Assembly: GCF_016827675.1 (NCBI RefSeq)
Contig: NZ_JAERJA010000002.1
Span: forward strand, 598,843-662,842
Direction of reading: 5' to 3'
DNA: 64,000 nt
Source: Nocardioides limicola
GTDB lineage: Bacteria; Actinomycetota; Actinomycetes; Propionibacteriales; Nocardioidaceae
The notes beneath the pieces were generated by a model. It was not told where the DNA came from. It did no database searches and was given only the letters and a program-made list of their open reading frames with translations. This document shows positions 27,093-35,990 of the stretch, in pieces (position 1 is the stretch's first letter; each line of letters opens with the position of its first letter). A program made the translations under genes and the position numbers.

Positions 27093-27503
27093 ATGGCACC
27101 CGCACCGGTGAACGACACCGAGCCCACCATCGGCAAGTTGGTCGCGGACGTCACCGGCGACTTCTCCGCGCTGGCGCGCCAAGAGATCCAGCTGCTCAAG
27201 TCCGAGCTCAAGCTCAGCGTCAAGGCCGGGGGCTTCGGTCTCGCCTTCTTCGCCGTCGCCGGTTTCCTGGCGCTGATGTCGCTGATCCTCGGCTCGGTGG
27301 CACTGGCGCACCTGATCCACTGGAACGGCGCCGGCCTGTCGCTGCACTGGGCCTACCTGATCGTGACCGGGCTCTATCTGGCCGCGGCCGCACTCTGTGG
27401 CTTCCTCGGCTACCGGTACGTGAAGCGGATCTCCGCGCCGACCGAGAGCGTGGAGCAGTTGCAATTGAGCAAGCAGGCGATCACCGGCGGCCCCGCTCTC
27501 TGA
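27093..27503 (+). CDS. Actinobacterial holin-X/DUF1469-like membrane protein
   Basis: A 136-residue protein. An amphipathic N-terminal helix (TIGKLVADVTGDFSALARQEIQLLKSELK) precedes two transmembrane helices (about 50–74 and 85–113), the pattern of Phage_holin_3_6 (DUF1469) proteins. Despite the name, these are chromosomal proteins of unknown function with no lytic role shown. TAAGGT at 27041–27046 may be a −10. Ends 11 bp before the convergent marP gene. Confidence 0.8.
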   Translation: MAPAPVNDTEPTIGKLVADVTGDFSALARQEIQLLKSELKLSVKAGGFGLAFFAVAGFLALMSLILGSVALAHLIHWNGAGLSLHWAYLIVTGLYLAAAALCGFLGYRYVKRISAPTESVEQLQLSKQAITGGPAL

Positions 27504-27514
27504 GCAGCGCCGGC

Positions 27515-28693
27515 TCAGCCGGTGGCACAGTTCCCGGTGTCCACCGCGCGCGAATTGAGCACCCCCGCCGCCGCAGCCTCCCGCACCTGCTCCGCAGTGA
27601 GCGCATAGCCGGTATCGGCGTCGGTGACCGAGGCTGCGAAGACCACGCCCACCACGTCGCCACGGGGTGAGACCAACGGTCCACCGGAGTTGCCCGGCCG
27701 GATCAGGCCGCGGACCGAGTAGACGTCCCGCAGCACCGAACCGCGGCCGTAGATGTCGGGCGAGCGCAGCCGCTGCTCGGCCCGGATCCGGCCGCCCTGC
27801 ACGTCGTACGGACCGTCGTTGGGGTAACCCAGGATCGCGATCGGATCGCCTTCGCCTGCGTTGAAGTTGAAGCTCAGCGTCCGACGGTCGCCATCGTCGA
27901 CAGCGAGTACGGCGACATCGATCTGCGGGTCGTAGTGCACCACCCGCGCCGGCCTCCGCTCCCCACCGATCACCACGAACGGGTCGTTGACGCCGGCCAC
28001 CACGTGCGCGTTGGTCATCAGCCGGTCATCGGCGTACAGGAAGCCAGAGCCCTCCACGCCACGTCCACAACGGTTGTTGCCGACCACCTTGAGCACGCTC
28101 TCGCGCGCCGCATCGATGCCGGGTCGGCCGGTCAGATCCGCCGGCGGCGGGTCGACGGCGACGATCCGCTCCGGGGCGAAGGGCTCCAGGTAGCGGGGGA
28201 AGAAGGTGGTGCCGACCACGTTGTTGAACTGGTTCAGCAGGCCACGCGCCTGCGCGGGGAGCACCGAGTCCACCTGGGCGAGCACCGCCGAGGAACGCAC
28301 CTGCGGCGTGAGACCGGTGATCCGGGACCCCGAGATCGCCACCCCGAGCGCCCAGGCGACCAACAGCACCGCCATCGCCGCCAGCAGCGCGCCGCCGATC
28401 GCGTCCACCGCCCGGACCGGCTGCCACGCGATCTTCTCCCGGATCCGAGCTCCGTAGTGCTGCAGGCTGGCCTGGCCCAGACTGGCCGCCAGGATCACCA
28501 GGAAGATGGCGGCCAGGGTCACCCAGATGGACGGTGCCGCATCCCCGAGGGCGATCGGCACCAGCCAGATCCCGAGCGCGCCGCCGGCGAGCAGGCCGGT
28601 GGTGGCGAAGGCGCCGGTGACGAAGCCCTGCCAGTAGCCCGACAGGGCGTAGGCCAGGACGACGGTGACCAGCACCCAGTCGAGGACGTTCAT
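27515..28693 (-). CDS. MarP-like membrane serine protease (CvpA + trypsin-like)
   Basis: A 392-residue protease: four transmembrane helices of a CvpA domain (about 1–120) followed by a periplasmic chymotrypsin-fold domain. The catalytic triad is complete: His230 in TNAHVV, Asp259 in QIDVAVL, and Ser336 in PGNSGGPL. Cys209 and Cys389 match the disulfide pair that tunes M. tuberculosis MarP (Rv3671c), which is required for acid resistance. Gene order marP–nudix–thioredoxin-like–nth mirrors Rv3671c–Rv3674c. Overlaps the upstream NUDIX gene by four bases. Confidence 0.93.
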   Translation of the reverse strand: MNVLDWVLVTVVLAYALSGYWQGFVTGAFATTGLLAGGALGIWLVPIALGDAAPSIWVTLAAIFLVILAASLGQASLQHYGARIREKIAWQPVRAVDAIGGALLAAMAVLLVAWALGVAISGSRITGLTPQVRSSAVLAQVDSVLPAQARGLLNQFNNVVGTTFFPRYLEPFAPERIVAVDPPPADLTGRPGIDAARESVLKVVGNNRCGRGVEGSGFLYADDRLMTNAHVVAGVNDPFVVIGGERRPARVVHYDPQIDVAVLAVDDGDRRTLSFNFNAGEGDPIAILGYPNDGPYDVQGGRIRAEQRLRSPDIYGRGSVLRDVYSVRGLIRPGNSGGPLVSPRGDVVGVVFAASVTDADTGYALTAEQVREAAAAGVLNSRAVDTGNCATG

Positions 28694-29439
28694 GCGTCAT
28701 CCTCCAGATCCAGGCGAGTGTTGGCGGGCAACTCGAAGGCGGTCGGCTGGCCCCGCATCATGTGCGAGGGGATCTGCCGCTCCTGCTGCTCGTCCCAGGG
28801 GCGGGTCCAGCCGATGAAGTCGAAGAGCCTCGAGATGATCCCGGCGGTGAACCCCCACAGGATCACCTCGTTGTCCTGGCCGATCAGGAAGCCGGGGCCC
28901 CGCCAGCCGCTGGGATGCACCACACTGACCCGGTTGTCGGGCTCGAGCAGTTCCTCGATCACCACGTGATGGATGTCGTGCACCTCCTCGGGGCTGCGCA
29001 CCCCCACCTCGCCCGGCTCGTGCCACCAGCCGAGCACCGGCGTGACCGCGAAGTTGCTCGGAGGCAACCACAGCTCGGGAAGTTCACCGAAGACGGTCAC
29101 CCCCGCAGCATCGAGCCCCACCTCCTCGTGAGCCTCACGCAACGCTGCCTGCACCGGTGTCTCACCCAGGTCGACACCGCCACCGGGGAAGGAGACCTGC
29201 CCCGGGTGGGAGCGCATGTGGTGCGCACGCTCGGTGAGCAGCAGTTCACCGCCGCGGCCACCCTCACCGAACAGCATCAGCACCGCGCCACGGCGCAGCG
29301 TGTCGTCGTTGGCCGGGGGCATGAAGCGGGTCAACTCGTGCACGGTGATCCGGTCGACGGCCTCGCGCACCGGATGGAGCCACTCCGGCAGCCCGGACGT
29401 CTCCGGCAGCCCGGAGCTTCCCGCTCCCCCGGACATCAC
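28690..29439 (-). CDS. NUDIX hydrolase, CoA pyrophosphatase type
   Basis: A 249-residue NUDIX hydrolase related to Rv3672c and E. coli NudL. The NUDIX box is complete (GGVDLGETPVQAALREAHEEVGL, residues about 92–114), and the upstream segment RAHHMRSHPGQVSFPGG is the UPF0035/CoA-pyrophosphatase signature. It should hydrolyse CoA or its derivatives to phosphopantetheine and 3',5'-ADP. In a four-gene leftward operon with nth, a thioredoxin-like lipoprotein and marP; four-base overlaps on both sides. Confidence 0.9.
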   Translation of the reverse strand: MMSGGAGSSGLPETSGLPEWLHPVREAVDRITVHELTRFMPPANDDTLRRGAVLMLFGEGGRGGELLLTERAHHMRSHPGQVSFPGGGVDLGETPVQAALREAHEEVGLDAAGVTVFGELPELWLPPSNFAVTPVLGWWHEPGEVGVRSPEEVHDIHHVVIEELLEPDNRVSVVHPSGWRGPGFLIGQDNEVILWGFTAGIISRLFDFIGWTRPWDEQQERQIPSHMMRGQPTAFELPANTRLDLEDDA

Positions 29440-30062
29440 AGGTCCACCCCAAGGTGCTCGGTGACCAACTCCACCAACGCGGCCACCTCCTTGATCTCCA
29501 CATAGTCACGATGCACCACCCGACCGTCAGCGTCGACCAGCATCAGGAACGGCAGCCCACGCAGGTTCGGCACCGGGTCGGCTCCGGACAAGTCTGCCTG
29601 CGGGTCGGCCAACAACGGGTAGGTGACACCCGTGTCCGCGACCAGTTGCATGGCCGCCACGCTCTGCACGTCCTCGTAGTCGATGCCGAGTACGCCGACC
29701 TGATCGCCGTACCGCTCCCAGAACTCCTGCAGGATCGGCATCTCGTGCCGACACGGCGCGCACCAGGATGCCCACAGGTTCACCACCAGCGGGCCACGCA
29801 GGCCGGACAGGTCCACGTCGGGTCCGCCACCGAAGCAGGGCAGCGTGATCGGCGGTAGACCGCCGGCCACCGGCGCGCCGGTGCCGGGCTCGCACTCGGC
29901 GACACCGGCGGCCGCTTTCATGGCGCGGAGCTCGGGGGTGTCCACCTCGATGTCGGCCGGCCCCACCACCGGCACCCGGAACCGGGGCTCGTCCGGATCT
30001 CCCTGACATCCGGCCGCCAGCAACGCCACCACGATGAGCGCGGCGACCGCCCGTGCCCTCAT
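29436..30062 (-). CDS. TlpA/ResA-like thioredoxin lipoprotein
   Basis: A 208-residue exported thiol-disulfide protein. The signal peptide [19 protein letters not shown] has the lipobox LAAGC, so it should be lipid-anchored outside the membrane. The thioredoxin active site is [13 protein letters not shown], with the TlpA-type sequence [17 protein letters not shown] containing the position of the usual cis-Pro. An extra Cys pair (AECEPG…LPCFGG) precedes the fold. Possible role in cytochrome c maturation or protein disulfide handling; matches Rv3673c by position. Confidence 0.9.
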   Translation of the reverse strand: MRARAVAALIVVALLAAGCQGDPDEPRFRVPVVGPADIEVDTPELRAMKAAAGVAECEPGTGAPVAGGLPPITLPCFGGGPDVDLSGLRGPLVVNLWASWCAPCRHEMPILQEFWERYGDQVGVLGIDYEDVQSVAAMQLVADTGVTYPLLADPQADLSGADPVPNLRGLPFLMLVDADGRVVHRDYVEIKEVAALVELVTEHLGVDL

Positions 30063-30775
30063 GCCCGGCCCTCGGTCCGCACCAGCAGCGCCGACTCCTC
30101 AGGATCGGTCGGACCCTCGCCGTACGAGGGACACCAGCGGGCCACCGGGCAGGCGCCGCAGGCGGGGGTGCGCGCGTGGCAGCGGCGCCGCCCGTGCCAG
30201 ATCAGGTGATGGGAGAGCATCGTCCAGTCCCGCTTGGGGAAGAGCGCCCCGATCTCGTGCTCGACCTTGACCGGATCGGTCTGCTCGGTCCAACCGAAGC
30301 GACGCACCAACCGTCCGAAGTGGGTGTCGACGGTGATGCCGGGCACGTCGAAGGCGTTGCCGAGGACCACGTTGGCGGTCTTGCGCCCGACGCCTGGCAG
30401 CTTCACCAGATCGTCGAGGCGGCCCGGCACCTCACCACCGTGGTGCTCCACCAGGGCGGCACTGAGTTTCAGCAACGACTCGGTCTTGGCCCGGAAGAAG
30501 CCGAGTGGCCCGACGATCTGCTCGAGGTGGTCCCGATCGGCAGCCGCCATCGCAGCCGCGTCCGGGTACGCCGCGAACAGGGTCGGCCGGACCGCATTGA
30601 CCCGCCGGTCGGTGGTCTGGGCCGAGAGGACGGTGACCACCAGCAACTCGAAGGGGTTGTCGAAGTCGAGTTCGCAGCGTGCGTCGGGGTAGGTTTCGGC
30701 CAGTACCCTGTTGATCCGGCGGGCACGGCGGACCAGGGCGGTCCTCGTCTCCCCGGCGGGGCTGTTCTGCGGCAC
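30059..30775 (-). CDS. nth: Endonuclease III
   Basis: Base-excision repair glycosylase/AP lyase for oxidised pyrimidines, 238 residues. The helix-hairpin-helix [14 protein letters not shown] carries the catalytic Lys, and VDTHFGR carries the catalytic Asp. The C-terminal 4Fe-4S ligands are spaced CX6CX2CX5C ([17 protein letters not shown]). Start GTG at 30775; TAGGGT lies 6 nt before it on the minus strand, consistent with a leaderless operon promoter serving nth, the thioredoxin-like gene, NUDIX and marP. Confidence 0.96.
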   Translation of the reverse strand: MPQNSPAGETRTALVRRARRINRVLAETYPDARCELDFDNPFELLVVTVLSAQTTDRRVNAVRPTLFAAYPDAAAMAAADRDHLEQIVGPLGFFRAKTESLLKLSAALVEHHGGEVPGRLDDLVKLPGVGRKTANVVLGNAFDVPGITVDTHFGRLVRRFGWTEQTDPVKVEHEIGALFPKRDWTMLSHHLIWHGRRRCHARTPACGACPVARWCPSYGEGPTDPEESALLVRTEGRA

Positions 30776-30848
30776 CCGACCACCCTACGGGGCAACTCCG
30801 ACGTCGTGCCGCGGCACCCGTTGCACGGATGTGATACTCACCACTGGT

Positions 30849-30854
30849 TAGGAT
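30849..30854 (+). promoter_or_regulatory. Putative crp −10 with adjacent short palindrome
   Basis: TAGGAT at 30849–30854 is a plausible −10 about 57 bp before the crp start. GTGATACTCAC (30831–30841), a short inverted repeat, lies just upstream; it does not have the CRP N6 spacing. Confidence 0.4.
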
Positions 30855-30911
30855 CAGCATCGACCCCGCTATGAACGGCGGGTCAAGGACCCGACTATGG
30901 GAGGCTCCAAA

Positions 30912-31589
30912 GTGGACAACGACGTGCTCCGTCAGGCACCGCTGTTCAGCGCGCTCGACGACGAGGCGGCCACCGCACTGCAGGCTTCGCTGGCCGAGAC
31001 CCGGATGCGGCGTGGCGAGGTGCTCTTCCACGAGGGAGACTCCGGCGACAAGCTGTATGTGGTCCTCGAGGGCAAGGTGAAGCTCGGCCGGTCCTCCAGC
31101 GACGGCCGGGAGAACCTGCTCGCCATCATGGGGCCGGGTCAGATGTTCGGCGAGCTCTCGCTCTTCGACCCCGGCCCGCGCTCGGCGACCGTCACCGCGG
31201 TCACCGACGTGTCCTTCGCGTCGCTGTCGCACGAGGACCTGCTGCGTTGGCTGGAGGGCCGCCCGAAGGTGGCGCTGACCCTGCTCGGCCAGTTGGCCTC
31301 CCGCCTGCGCAAGTCCAACGACGTGGTCGCCGACCTGGTCTTCTCCGACGTGCCCGGCCGGGTCGCCAAGGCCCTGCTGGACCTGGCCGACCGGTTCGGT
31401 CGCACCGCCGACGACGGCGTGCACGTGCATCACGACCTCACCCAGGAGGAGCTGGCTCAGCTGGTCGGCGCCTCCCGGGAGACGGTGAACAAGGCTCTCG
31501 CCGACTTCGCGTCCCGCGGCTGGCTGCGCCTGGAGCCCCGCTCCGTGGTCATCATGGACATCGAGAGGCTCTCCCGCCGCGCCCGCTGA
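30912..31589 (+). CDS. crp: CRP/GlxR-family global transcription regulator
   Basis: A 225-residue cAMP-receptor-type regulator. The N-terminal cyclic-nucleotide domain includes GKVKLGRSSSDGRENLL and FGELSLFDPGPRSATVTAV, the cAMP-binding pocket, almost identical in pattern to M. tuberculosis CRP (Rv3676). The C-terminal helix-turn-helix is LTQEELAQLVGASRETVNKALADF. The GTG at 30912, 7 nt after GGGAGG, is preferred to the ATG at 30897 because family members begin with the same V-D-x-x-L. Likely targets in this window are the acetate symporter operon and acs. Confidence 0.95.
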   Translation: MDNDVLRQAPLFSALDDEAATALQASLAETRMRRGEVLFHEGDSGDKLYVVLEGKVKLGRSSSDGRENLLAIMGPGQMFGELSLFDPGPRSATVTAVTDVSFASLSHEDLLRWLEGRPKVALTLLGQLASRLRKSNDVVADLVFSDVPGRVAKALLDLADRFGRTADDGVHVHHDLTQEELAQLVGASRETVNKALADFASRGWLRLEPRSVVIMDIERLSRRAR

Positions 31590-31593
31590 CTCC

Positions 31594-32418
31594 TCAGCGC
31601 CCGGCGCGCAGATAGGCGAGCTGGGCACGGACGGAGAGTTCGGCGGCGCCCCACAGCACCGGGTCCACGTCGACGTAGACGTGCTCGACGACCTGGCGCG
31701 GTGACGCGTCCAGGCCGAGCACGAGCAACGCCTCCTCGACCTGGGCCAGCCGTTCGGCCCGGTGCTGACGGTAGTAGTCGAGAGCGGCCAGCGCGTCCGG
31801 GATCACCGGTCCGTGACCCGGCCACACCCAGGTCACCTCGCCCGCCTCACAGAGCGCGTGCAACCGGTCGAGGGAGGCCAGATAGGCGCCGAGCTCCCCG
31901 TCCGGGTGCGCGACCACGGTGGTCCCGCGACCCAGCACCGTGTCACCGGTGAGCACGGCCCGCTCGGCCGGGACCAGGAACGAGAGCGAGTCGGCGGTGT
32001 GGCCGGGGGTGGCCACCACGTGCACCTCGAGCCCGCCCGCGGTGACCACGTCGCCCTCGCCCAGCCCCTCGCTCCCCAGCCGGTACGCCGGGTCCAGCGC
32101 ACGCACCCCACAGCCGGCGGCGGCGGCGAACTCCCCGGCAGCCTCGGAGTGATCGGCATGGTGGTGGGTGAGCAGCACCGAGGCGATCAGCCCGGGGGCG
32201 TCCGGGTCGGTGCCGACCAGGCGAGCCGCAGTGGCCGTGATCGCCTCCAGGTGACCGGGATCCGAGGGACCGGGGTCGATGACCAGGCAGGAGTCGGCGC
32301 CGGGCTCGTGCAGAACCCAGGTGTTGGTGCCGTCCAGGGTCATGTAGTTGGCGTTCGGGGCGAGCACGCAGACGCCACGATCCCCGAAGCTGCCGCCCGC
32401 CCAGGGCTGGTCGCTCAC
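31594..32418 (-). CDS. MBL-fold metallo-hydrolase (Rv3677c-like)
   Basis: A 274-residue metallo-beta-lactamase fold protein of the LACTB2/glyoxalase II-like branch. Metal ligands are in THHHADHSEAA, GHTADSL, GDTVLG and WPGHGPVI. The C-terminal helical region (YYRQHRAERLAQVEEALL) is typical of LACTB2-like RNases. The GTG start at 32418 overlaps the upstream NUDIX stop by four bases. Ends only 4 bp from crp (convergent). Part of the leftward operon DUF4177–RidA–NUDIX–MBL, similar to Rv3678A–Rv3678c–Rv3677c. Confidence 0.88.
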   Translation of the reverse strand: MSDQPWAGGSFGDRGVCVLAPNANYMTLDGTNTWVLHEPGADSCLVIDPGPSDPGHLEAITATAARLVGTDPDAPGLIASVLLTHHHADHSEAAGEFAAAAGCGVRALDPAYRLGSEGLGEGDVVTAGGLEVHVVATPGHTADSLSFLVPAERAVLTGDTVLGRGTTVVAHPDGELGAYLASLDRLHALCEAGEVTWVWPGHGPVIPDALAALDYYRQHRAERLAQVEEALLVLGLDASPRQVVEHVYVDVDPVLWGAAELSVRAQLAYLRAGR

Positions 32419-33320
32419 GCGTCCGCCTCCTGACCGGCGTCCGCTGCGGCCCCGTCCAGCTCCTGCCCGACCCGGAGCCCGATGTCCACGAATCGCTGCG
32501 GGATCACCAGCCGCCGGGAGGCGGCGTCCACCACCGGCTCCACCATGTCGCTGGGCCAGCTGCGGGCCAGTTCGATGGCTTCGGTGGCGGTGCTGGCGTC
32601 GTACAGCTGGCAGCAGGTCGCATACGTGGGCGGCAGCATCATCATCTGGCCGGTGTCGACGTAGCGGATCGCGTCCCGGATGGGCAGCCAGGCCACCAGG
32701 TCGGACTCTCCGGAGACATCGCGGGTGCGTTGTCCCTCGGGCAGCGAGGCGACGAAGAACCAGGTCCGGTACCGCTTCGGCTCGAAGACCGGGGTGAGCC
32801 ACCCGCCGAGCAGCTCCAGCAGGTCGCTGCGGAGCACCAGGCCGCGGCGCTCCAGGAACTCCGACATGGACAGCTGCCGCGCCTCCAGCGCCTCACGGTC
32901 GGCCTCCCAGTCCGCGCCGGTGGTGTCGGCGACCACCGAGTCCGGTGTGCCGGCCAGCAGCACCCCGGACTCCTCGAACGTCTCCCGCACCGCCGCACAG
33001 ACGAGCGCGGTGGCCTCGTCCGGGGAGCAGCCCATCGCCTCGGCCCACTGCTCGGGGCTCGGCCCGGCCCACAGGTCGCCCCTCAGGTGGGCGTCGTCGG
33101 GGTCCACGCCGCCGCCGGGGAAGACGCACATCCCGGCCGCGAACTCCATCCCGACGTGCCGCCGCAGGAAGTAGGCCCGCACCCCGCCGGGCGACCCGTC
33201 CGAGCCGCGCATCAGCACCACCGTCGCCGCATCGCGTGGGGGGGATGGTTCGGCGCCTCCGTCCTGGTACTTCAGGGACGCCTCGACCAGCGAGTCGGGC
33301 AGGGTGCGGGTGGGGTCCAT
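32415..33320 (-). CDS. NUDIX hydrolase
   Basis: A 301-residue NUDIX-fold protein. The N-terminal half contains YFLRRHVGMEFAAGMCVFPGGGVDPDD, and the catalytic helix is AVRETFEESGVLL, but the distance between the Gly-rich start and REXXEEXG is longer than the classical 23-residue box because of an insertion (HLRGDLWAGPSPEQWAEAMG). This spacing is seen in NUDT19-like/large actinobacterial NUDIX proteins. Substrate unknown. Shares one base with the ridA stop (TGATG) and overlaps the MBL gene by four. Confidence 0.85.
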   Translation of the reverse strand: MDPTRTLPDSLVEASLKYQDGGAEPSPPRDAATVVLMRGSDGSPGGVRAYFLRRHVGMEFAAGMCVFPGGGVDPDDAHLRGDLWAGPSPEQWAEAMGCSPDEATALVCAAVRETFEESGVLLAGTPDSVVADTTGADWEADREALEARQLSMSEFLERRGLVLRSDLLELLGGWLTPVFEPKRYRTWFFVASLPEGQRTRDVSGESDLVAWLPIRDAIRYVDTGQMMMLPPTYATCCQLYDASTATEAIELARSWPSDMVEPVVDAASRRLVIPQRFVDIGLRVGQELDGAAADAGQEADA

Positions 33321-33778
33321 CAGACCTCGACGACCATCTCGACCTCGACCGGCGCATCCAACGGCAACACCGACACGCCCACCGCGGATCGCGCGTGGCG
33401 GCCGGCTTCCCCGAACACCTCGCCCAGCAGTTCCGAGACGCCGTTGGCGACCTTCGGCTGGCCGGTGAACTCCGGCGCCGAGGCGACGAAGACGACCACC
33501 TTGACGATCCGCTTCACCTCGGCCAGGTCGCCGATCACCGACTTCACCGCGGCGAGTGCGTTGAGGGCGCACTGGCGGGCGCAGTCGACGGCCTCGGCCT
33601 CGGTCAGCTGGCCACCGACCTTGCCGGTGGCCAGCAGGGTCCCGTCGCGCATCGGCAACTGTCCGGAGGTGTAGACGTAGGACCCGGTGCGCACGGCCGG
33701 CAGGTAGGCGGCCACCGGGGCAGCCACCTCCGGCACGTCCAGGCCCATCCCGGCCAGCCGGTCCTCAGGGTGCGCCAT
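33320..33778 (-). CDS. RidA-family protein (YjgF/YER057c/UK114)
   Basis: A 152-residue RidA-type protein, expected to be a trimeric cytosolic enamine/imine deaminase-like protein or a relative. YVYTSGQLPMRDG and the C-terminal RSAVGVSVLPLDAPVEVEMVVEV are family signatures; the Arg normally needed for imine deamination is present in the RSAVG strand. Start ATG at 33778 shares one base with the stop of the DUF4177 gene. The long open frame to 33925 is not needed. Corresponds to Rv3678c by neighbourhood. Confidence 0.88.
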   Translation of the reverse strand: MAHPEDRLAGMGLDVPEVAAPVAAYLPAVRTGSYVYTSGQLPMRDGTLLATGKVGGQLTEAEAVDCARQCALNALAAVKSVIGDLAEVKRIVKVVVFVASAPEFTGQPKVANGVSELLGEVFGEAGRHARSAVGVSVLPLDAPVEVEMVVEV

Positions 33779-33933
33779 CAGGTGATCGGTCGCTTGAAGT
33801 AGCCGACGAGGTTCTCCGGGTTCATCCCCGGGGCGATCTGCACCAACTCCCATCCCTCGGAGCCGAAGTTGTCCAGGATCTGCTTCGCTGCGTGCGTGAG
33901 GATCGGCGCAGTCAGGTACTCCCACTTGGTCAT
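33778..33933 (-). CDS. DUF4177 small protein (Rv3678A-like)
   Basis: A 51-residue protein beginning MTKWEYLTAPILTHAAKQIL and continuing with GSEGWELVQI, the DUF4177 hallmark (KWEYxxxP, GxEGWELV). It is first in the leftward operon with RidA, NUDIX and MBL genes. TAAGGT (33940–33945) lies exactly 6 nt before the ATG, so a leaderless mRNA is likely. Function unknown. Confidence 0.88.
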   Translation of the reverse strand: MTKWEYLTAPILTHAAKQILDNFGSEGWELVQIAPGMNPENLVGYFKRPIT

Positions 33934-33985
33934 GAGGGCACCTTACTCACCCCCTGGCAGCCGCCATGTCGGCACAATGGCCTGC

Positions 33986-34387
33986 ATGACCCGGCGCACC
34001 TTCACCCTCACCGATCCGGCGTACGTCGAGTTCTGGCGGGAGCGCCGGCACTGCACGGTGACGACCCAACGCCCTGACGGCAGCCTGCACGTCACTCCGA
34101 TGGGGGTGGTCCTGGAGCCGGAGGCGAACGCGGCCTGGGCGCTGACCTCACGGAACTCGGTCAAGGCACGCAACATCCGCGCCGTGCAGCCTGCCTGGGT
34201 GGCCGTCGGTCAGGTCGAGGGCCGCTGGTGGGCCTCGCTGGAGGGCACCGCCGAGATCGTCGAGGACCCCGACCAGGTGGCCGCCGCCTGCGCCCGGTAC
34301 GCCGAGCGGTACCGCACCCCGCGCCCCAACCCGGATCGGGTGGCGGTGCGGATCTCGGTGACCCGGACGCTGGGCAACCTGCCATGA
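33986..34387 (+). CDS. PPOX-class F420-dependent family protein
   Basis: A 133-residue split beta-barrel protein of the pyridoxamine 5'-phosphate oxidase-like superfamily, Rv1155-type F420 subgroup by pattern. CTVTTQRPDGSLHVTPMGVV and SVKARNIRAVQPAWVAVGQVEGRWWASLEGTAEIV form the cofactor-binding sheets. It probably uses F420 or a flavin to reduce small molecules. ATG 33986 is chosen because CACAAT ends 7 nt before it (leaderless); ATG 33977 is an alternative. Overlaps pcp by four bases. Confidence 0.8.
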   Translation: MTRRTFTLTDPAYVEFWRERRHCTVTTQRPDGSLHVTPMGVVLEPEANAAWALTSRNSVKARNIRAVQPAWVAVGQVEGRWWASLEGTAEIVEDPDQVAAACARYAERYRTPRPNPDRVAVRISVTRTLGNLP

Positions 34388-34980
34388 GCACGATCCTGCT
34401 CACCGGCTTCGAGCCCTTCGGCGGCCGGACCCGCAACCTCAGTGCCGAGGCGGTCGGCCTGCTGGGCGACACGTGGTCGGACCCGGCGATCCGGCTGGTC
34501 ACCGCGGTGCTGCCGGTGGAGTTCGCCGGCTCGGTGGCTGCGCTGGCCGAGTTGGTCGGCGAGCATCGGCCGGACGCGGTGATCGCGGTCGGCGAGGGGT
34601 GGGGCAGGACGGCGATCACCCCGGAGACGCGGGCGGTCAACCTCGACGACGCCCGGATCCCCGACAACGCCGGCGAGCAGCCCCGGCAGCGTCCGATCGA
34701 CCCGGCCGGAGCGCCGCTGCGCAGGACCCGCCTGGACGTGGACCTGATCGTCGCGGCCTGTGTCGCCGACGGACTCCCGGCCGAGCCGTCCCACGATGCC
34801 GGACGCTTCGTCTGCAACCACCTCTTCCACGCGCTGCTGGGCCTCACCGACGGCCCGGCCGGCTTCGTGCACGTCCCGGCCCCCGAACTCGACGGGGAGG
34901 AACCGACGGTGCCGGTGACCGATCTTGCCCGCGCTCTGGGCCACGCGGTCCGGGTCACGGCGCTAGGCTGCCGACCGTGA
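34384..34980 (+). CDS. pcp: Pyroglutamyl-peptidase I (family C15)
   Basis: A 198-residue cysteine peptidase removing N-terminal pyroglutamate. LLTGFEPFGGRTRNLS is the family N-terminus, catalytic Glu is in the AVNLDDARIPDN/ETRAVN area, the catalytic Cys is in GRFVCNHLFH and the His in GFVHVPAPE. Slightly shorter than typical (about 215). Starts in an ATGA overlap with the F420-type gene and ends in a GTGA overlap with the ArsA-like gene. Confidence 0.92.
   Translation: MSTILLTGFEPFGGRTRNLSAEAVGLLGDTWSDPAIRLVTAVLPVEFAGSVAALAELVGEHRPDAVIAVGEGWGRTAITPETRAVNLDDARIPDNAGEQPRQRPIDPAGAPLRRTRLDVDLIVAACVADGLPAEPSHDAGRFVCNHLFHALLGLTDGPAGFVHVPAPELDGEEPTVPVTDLARALGHAVRVTALGCRP
34964..34969 (+). promoter_or_regulatory. 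Internal −10 TAGGCT before the ArsA-like pair
   Basis: TAGGCT lies inside the pcp 3' end and stops 7 nt before the GTG start at 34977. It could drive leaderless transcription of the ArsA-like genes independently of pcp. Confidence 0.45.
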
Positions 34981-35990
34981 CCGAAGCAGCCTCCTCCGAC
35001 TGGCCGGACGTCCAGGTGCACGTCGTCACCGGCAAGGGCGGGACCGGCAAGTCCACCGTCGCGGCCGCGCTCGCGCTGGCACTCGCCTCGACCGGGAAGA
35101 ACGTGCTGCTCTGCGAGGTGGAAGGGCGTCAGGGCATCGCCCGGATGTTCGACGTGGAGCCGCTGCCGTATGCGGAGATCCGGATCGCCCAGGGGCTGCC
35201 CGGACCTGACGGGCATGCCGGCGTGGTGCACGCACTGCACATCGACCCCGAGTCGGCGCTGCTGGAGTATCTGGCGATGTACTACAAGCTCGGCCGAGCC
35301 GGCCGGGCCCTGGACCGGTTCGGGGTGATCGACTTCGCCACCACCATCGCCCCCGGCGTACGCGACGTGCTGCTGACCGGGAAGGTGTACGAGGCCGCCC
35401 AACGCAACAGCCGGAACAAGGGCGCCATCCGGTACGACGCGGTGGTGCTCGATGCCCCGCCCACCGGCCGGATCACCCAGTTCCTGAACGTCAACTCCGA
35501 GTTGGCCGGGCTGGCCAAGGTGGGGCCGATCAAGAGCCAGTCGGACACGGTGATGACCCTGTTCCGGTCGGAGCGGACCAAGGTGCACCTGGTGACGGTG
35601 CTGGAGGAGATGCCCGTCCAGGAGACCGCCGACGGCATCGACGACCTGCGCGCCAACGATCTGCCGGTGGGCGGTGTCGTGGTCAACCTGGTCCGGCCCC
35701 AGGACCTGTCGGCCGAGACGCTGGCGGCGGCCCGCGCCGGCGAACTCGACCGGACCGGCATCGAGGAGGACCTGCGCAAGGCCGGCCTGGAGGTGGACGA
35801 CGCCCTGCTGGACGGGCTGCTCACCGAGGCACACGACCATGCGGTACGACGCGGCCTGGAGGACAGCCAACGGCAACTCGTGGCGCAACTGGGGGTGCCC
35901 ACCTACGAGCTGCCGAGGATCGCCGGCGGGGTCGAGTTGGGCGACCTCTACGAGTTGGCCGCACAGTTGCGACGACAGGGGATGGCATGA
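34977..35990 (+). CDS. ArsA/Get3-like ATPase, first subunit (Rv3679-like)
   Basis: A 337-residue ATPase of the anion-transporting/Get3 group. The deviant Walker A is GKGGTGKST (about residues 18–26), followed by LLCEVEGRQGIARMFDV and YDAVVLDAPPTGRITQFL (switch II DAPPTG). It pairs with the next gene, as Rv3679 pairs with Rv3680 in M. tuberculosis, where the two form a complex implicated in stress tolerance. Both lack obvious arsenite-binding Cys motifs. GTG start overlaps pcp by four bases. Confidence 0.88.
   Translation: MTEAASSDWPDVQVHVVTGKGGTGKSTVAAALALALASTGKNVLLCEVEGRQGIARMFDVEPLPYAEIRIAQGLPGPDGHAGVVHALHIDPESALLEYLAMYYKLGRAGRALDRFGVIDFATTIAPGVRDVLLTGKVYEAAQRNSRNKGAIRYDAVVLDAPPTGRITQFLNVNSELAGLAKVGPIKSQSDTVMTLFRSERTKVHLVTVLEEMPVQETADGIDDLRANDLPVGGVVVNLVRPQDLSAETLAAARAGELDRTGIEEDLRKAGLEVDDALLDGLLTEAHDHAVRRGLEDSQRQLVAQLGVPTYELPRIAGGVELGDLYELAAQLRRQGMA

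Noticed and set aside
30831..30841. Possible CRP autoregulation site GTGATACTCAC upstream of crp
   Set aside because: Half-sites are separated by 3 rather than 6 bases, so it does not fit the CRP consensus; kept only as a small palindrome.
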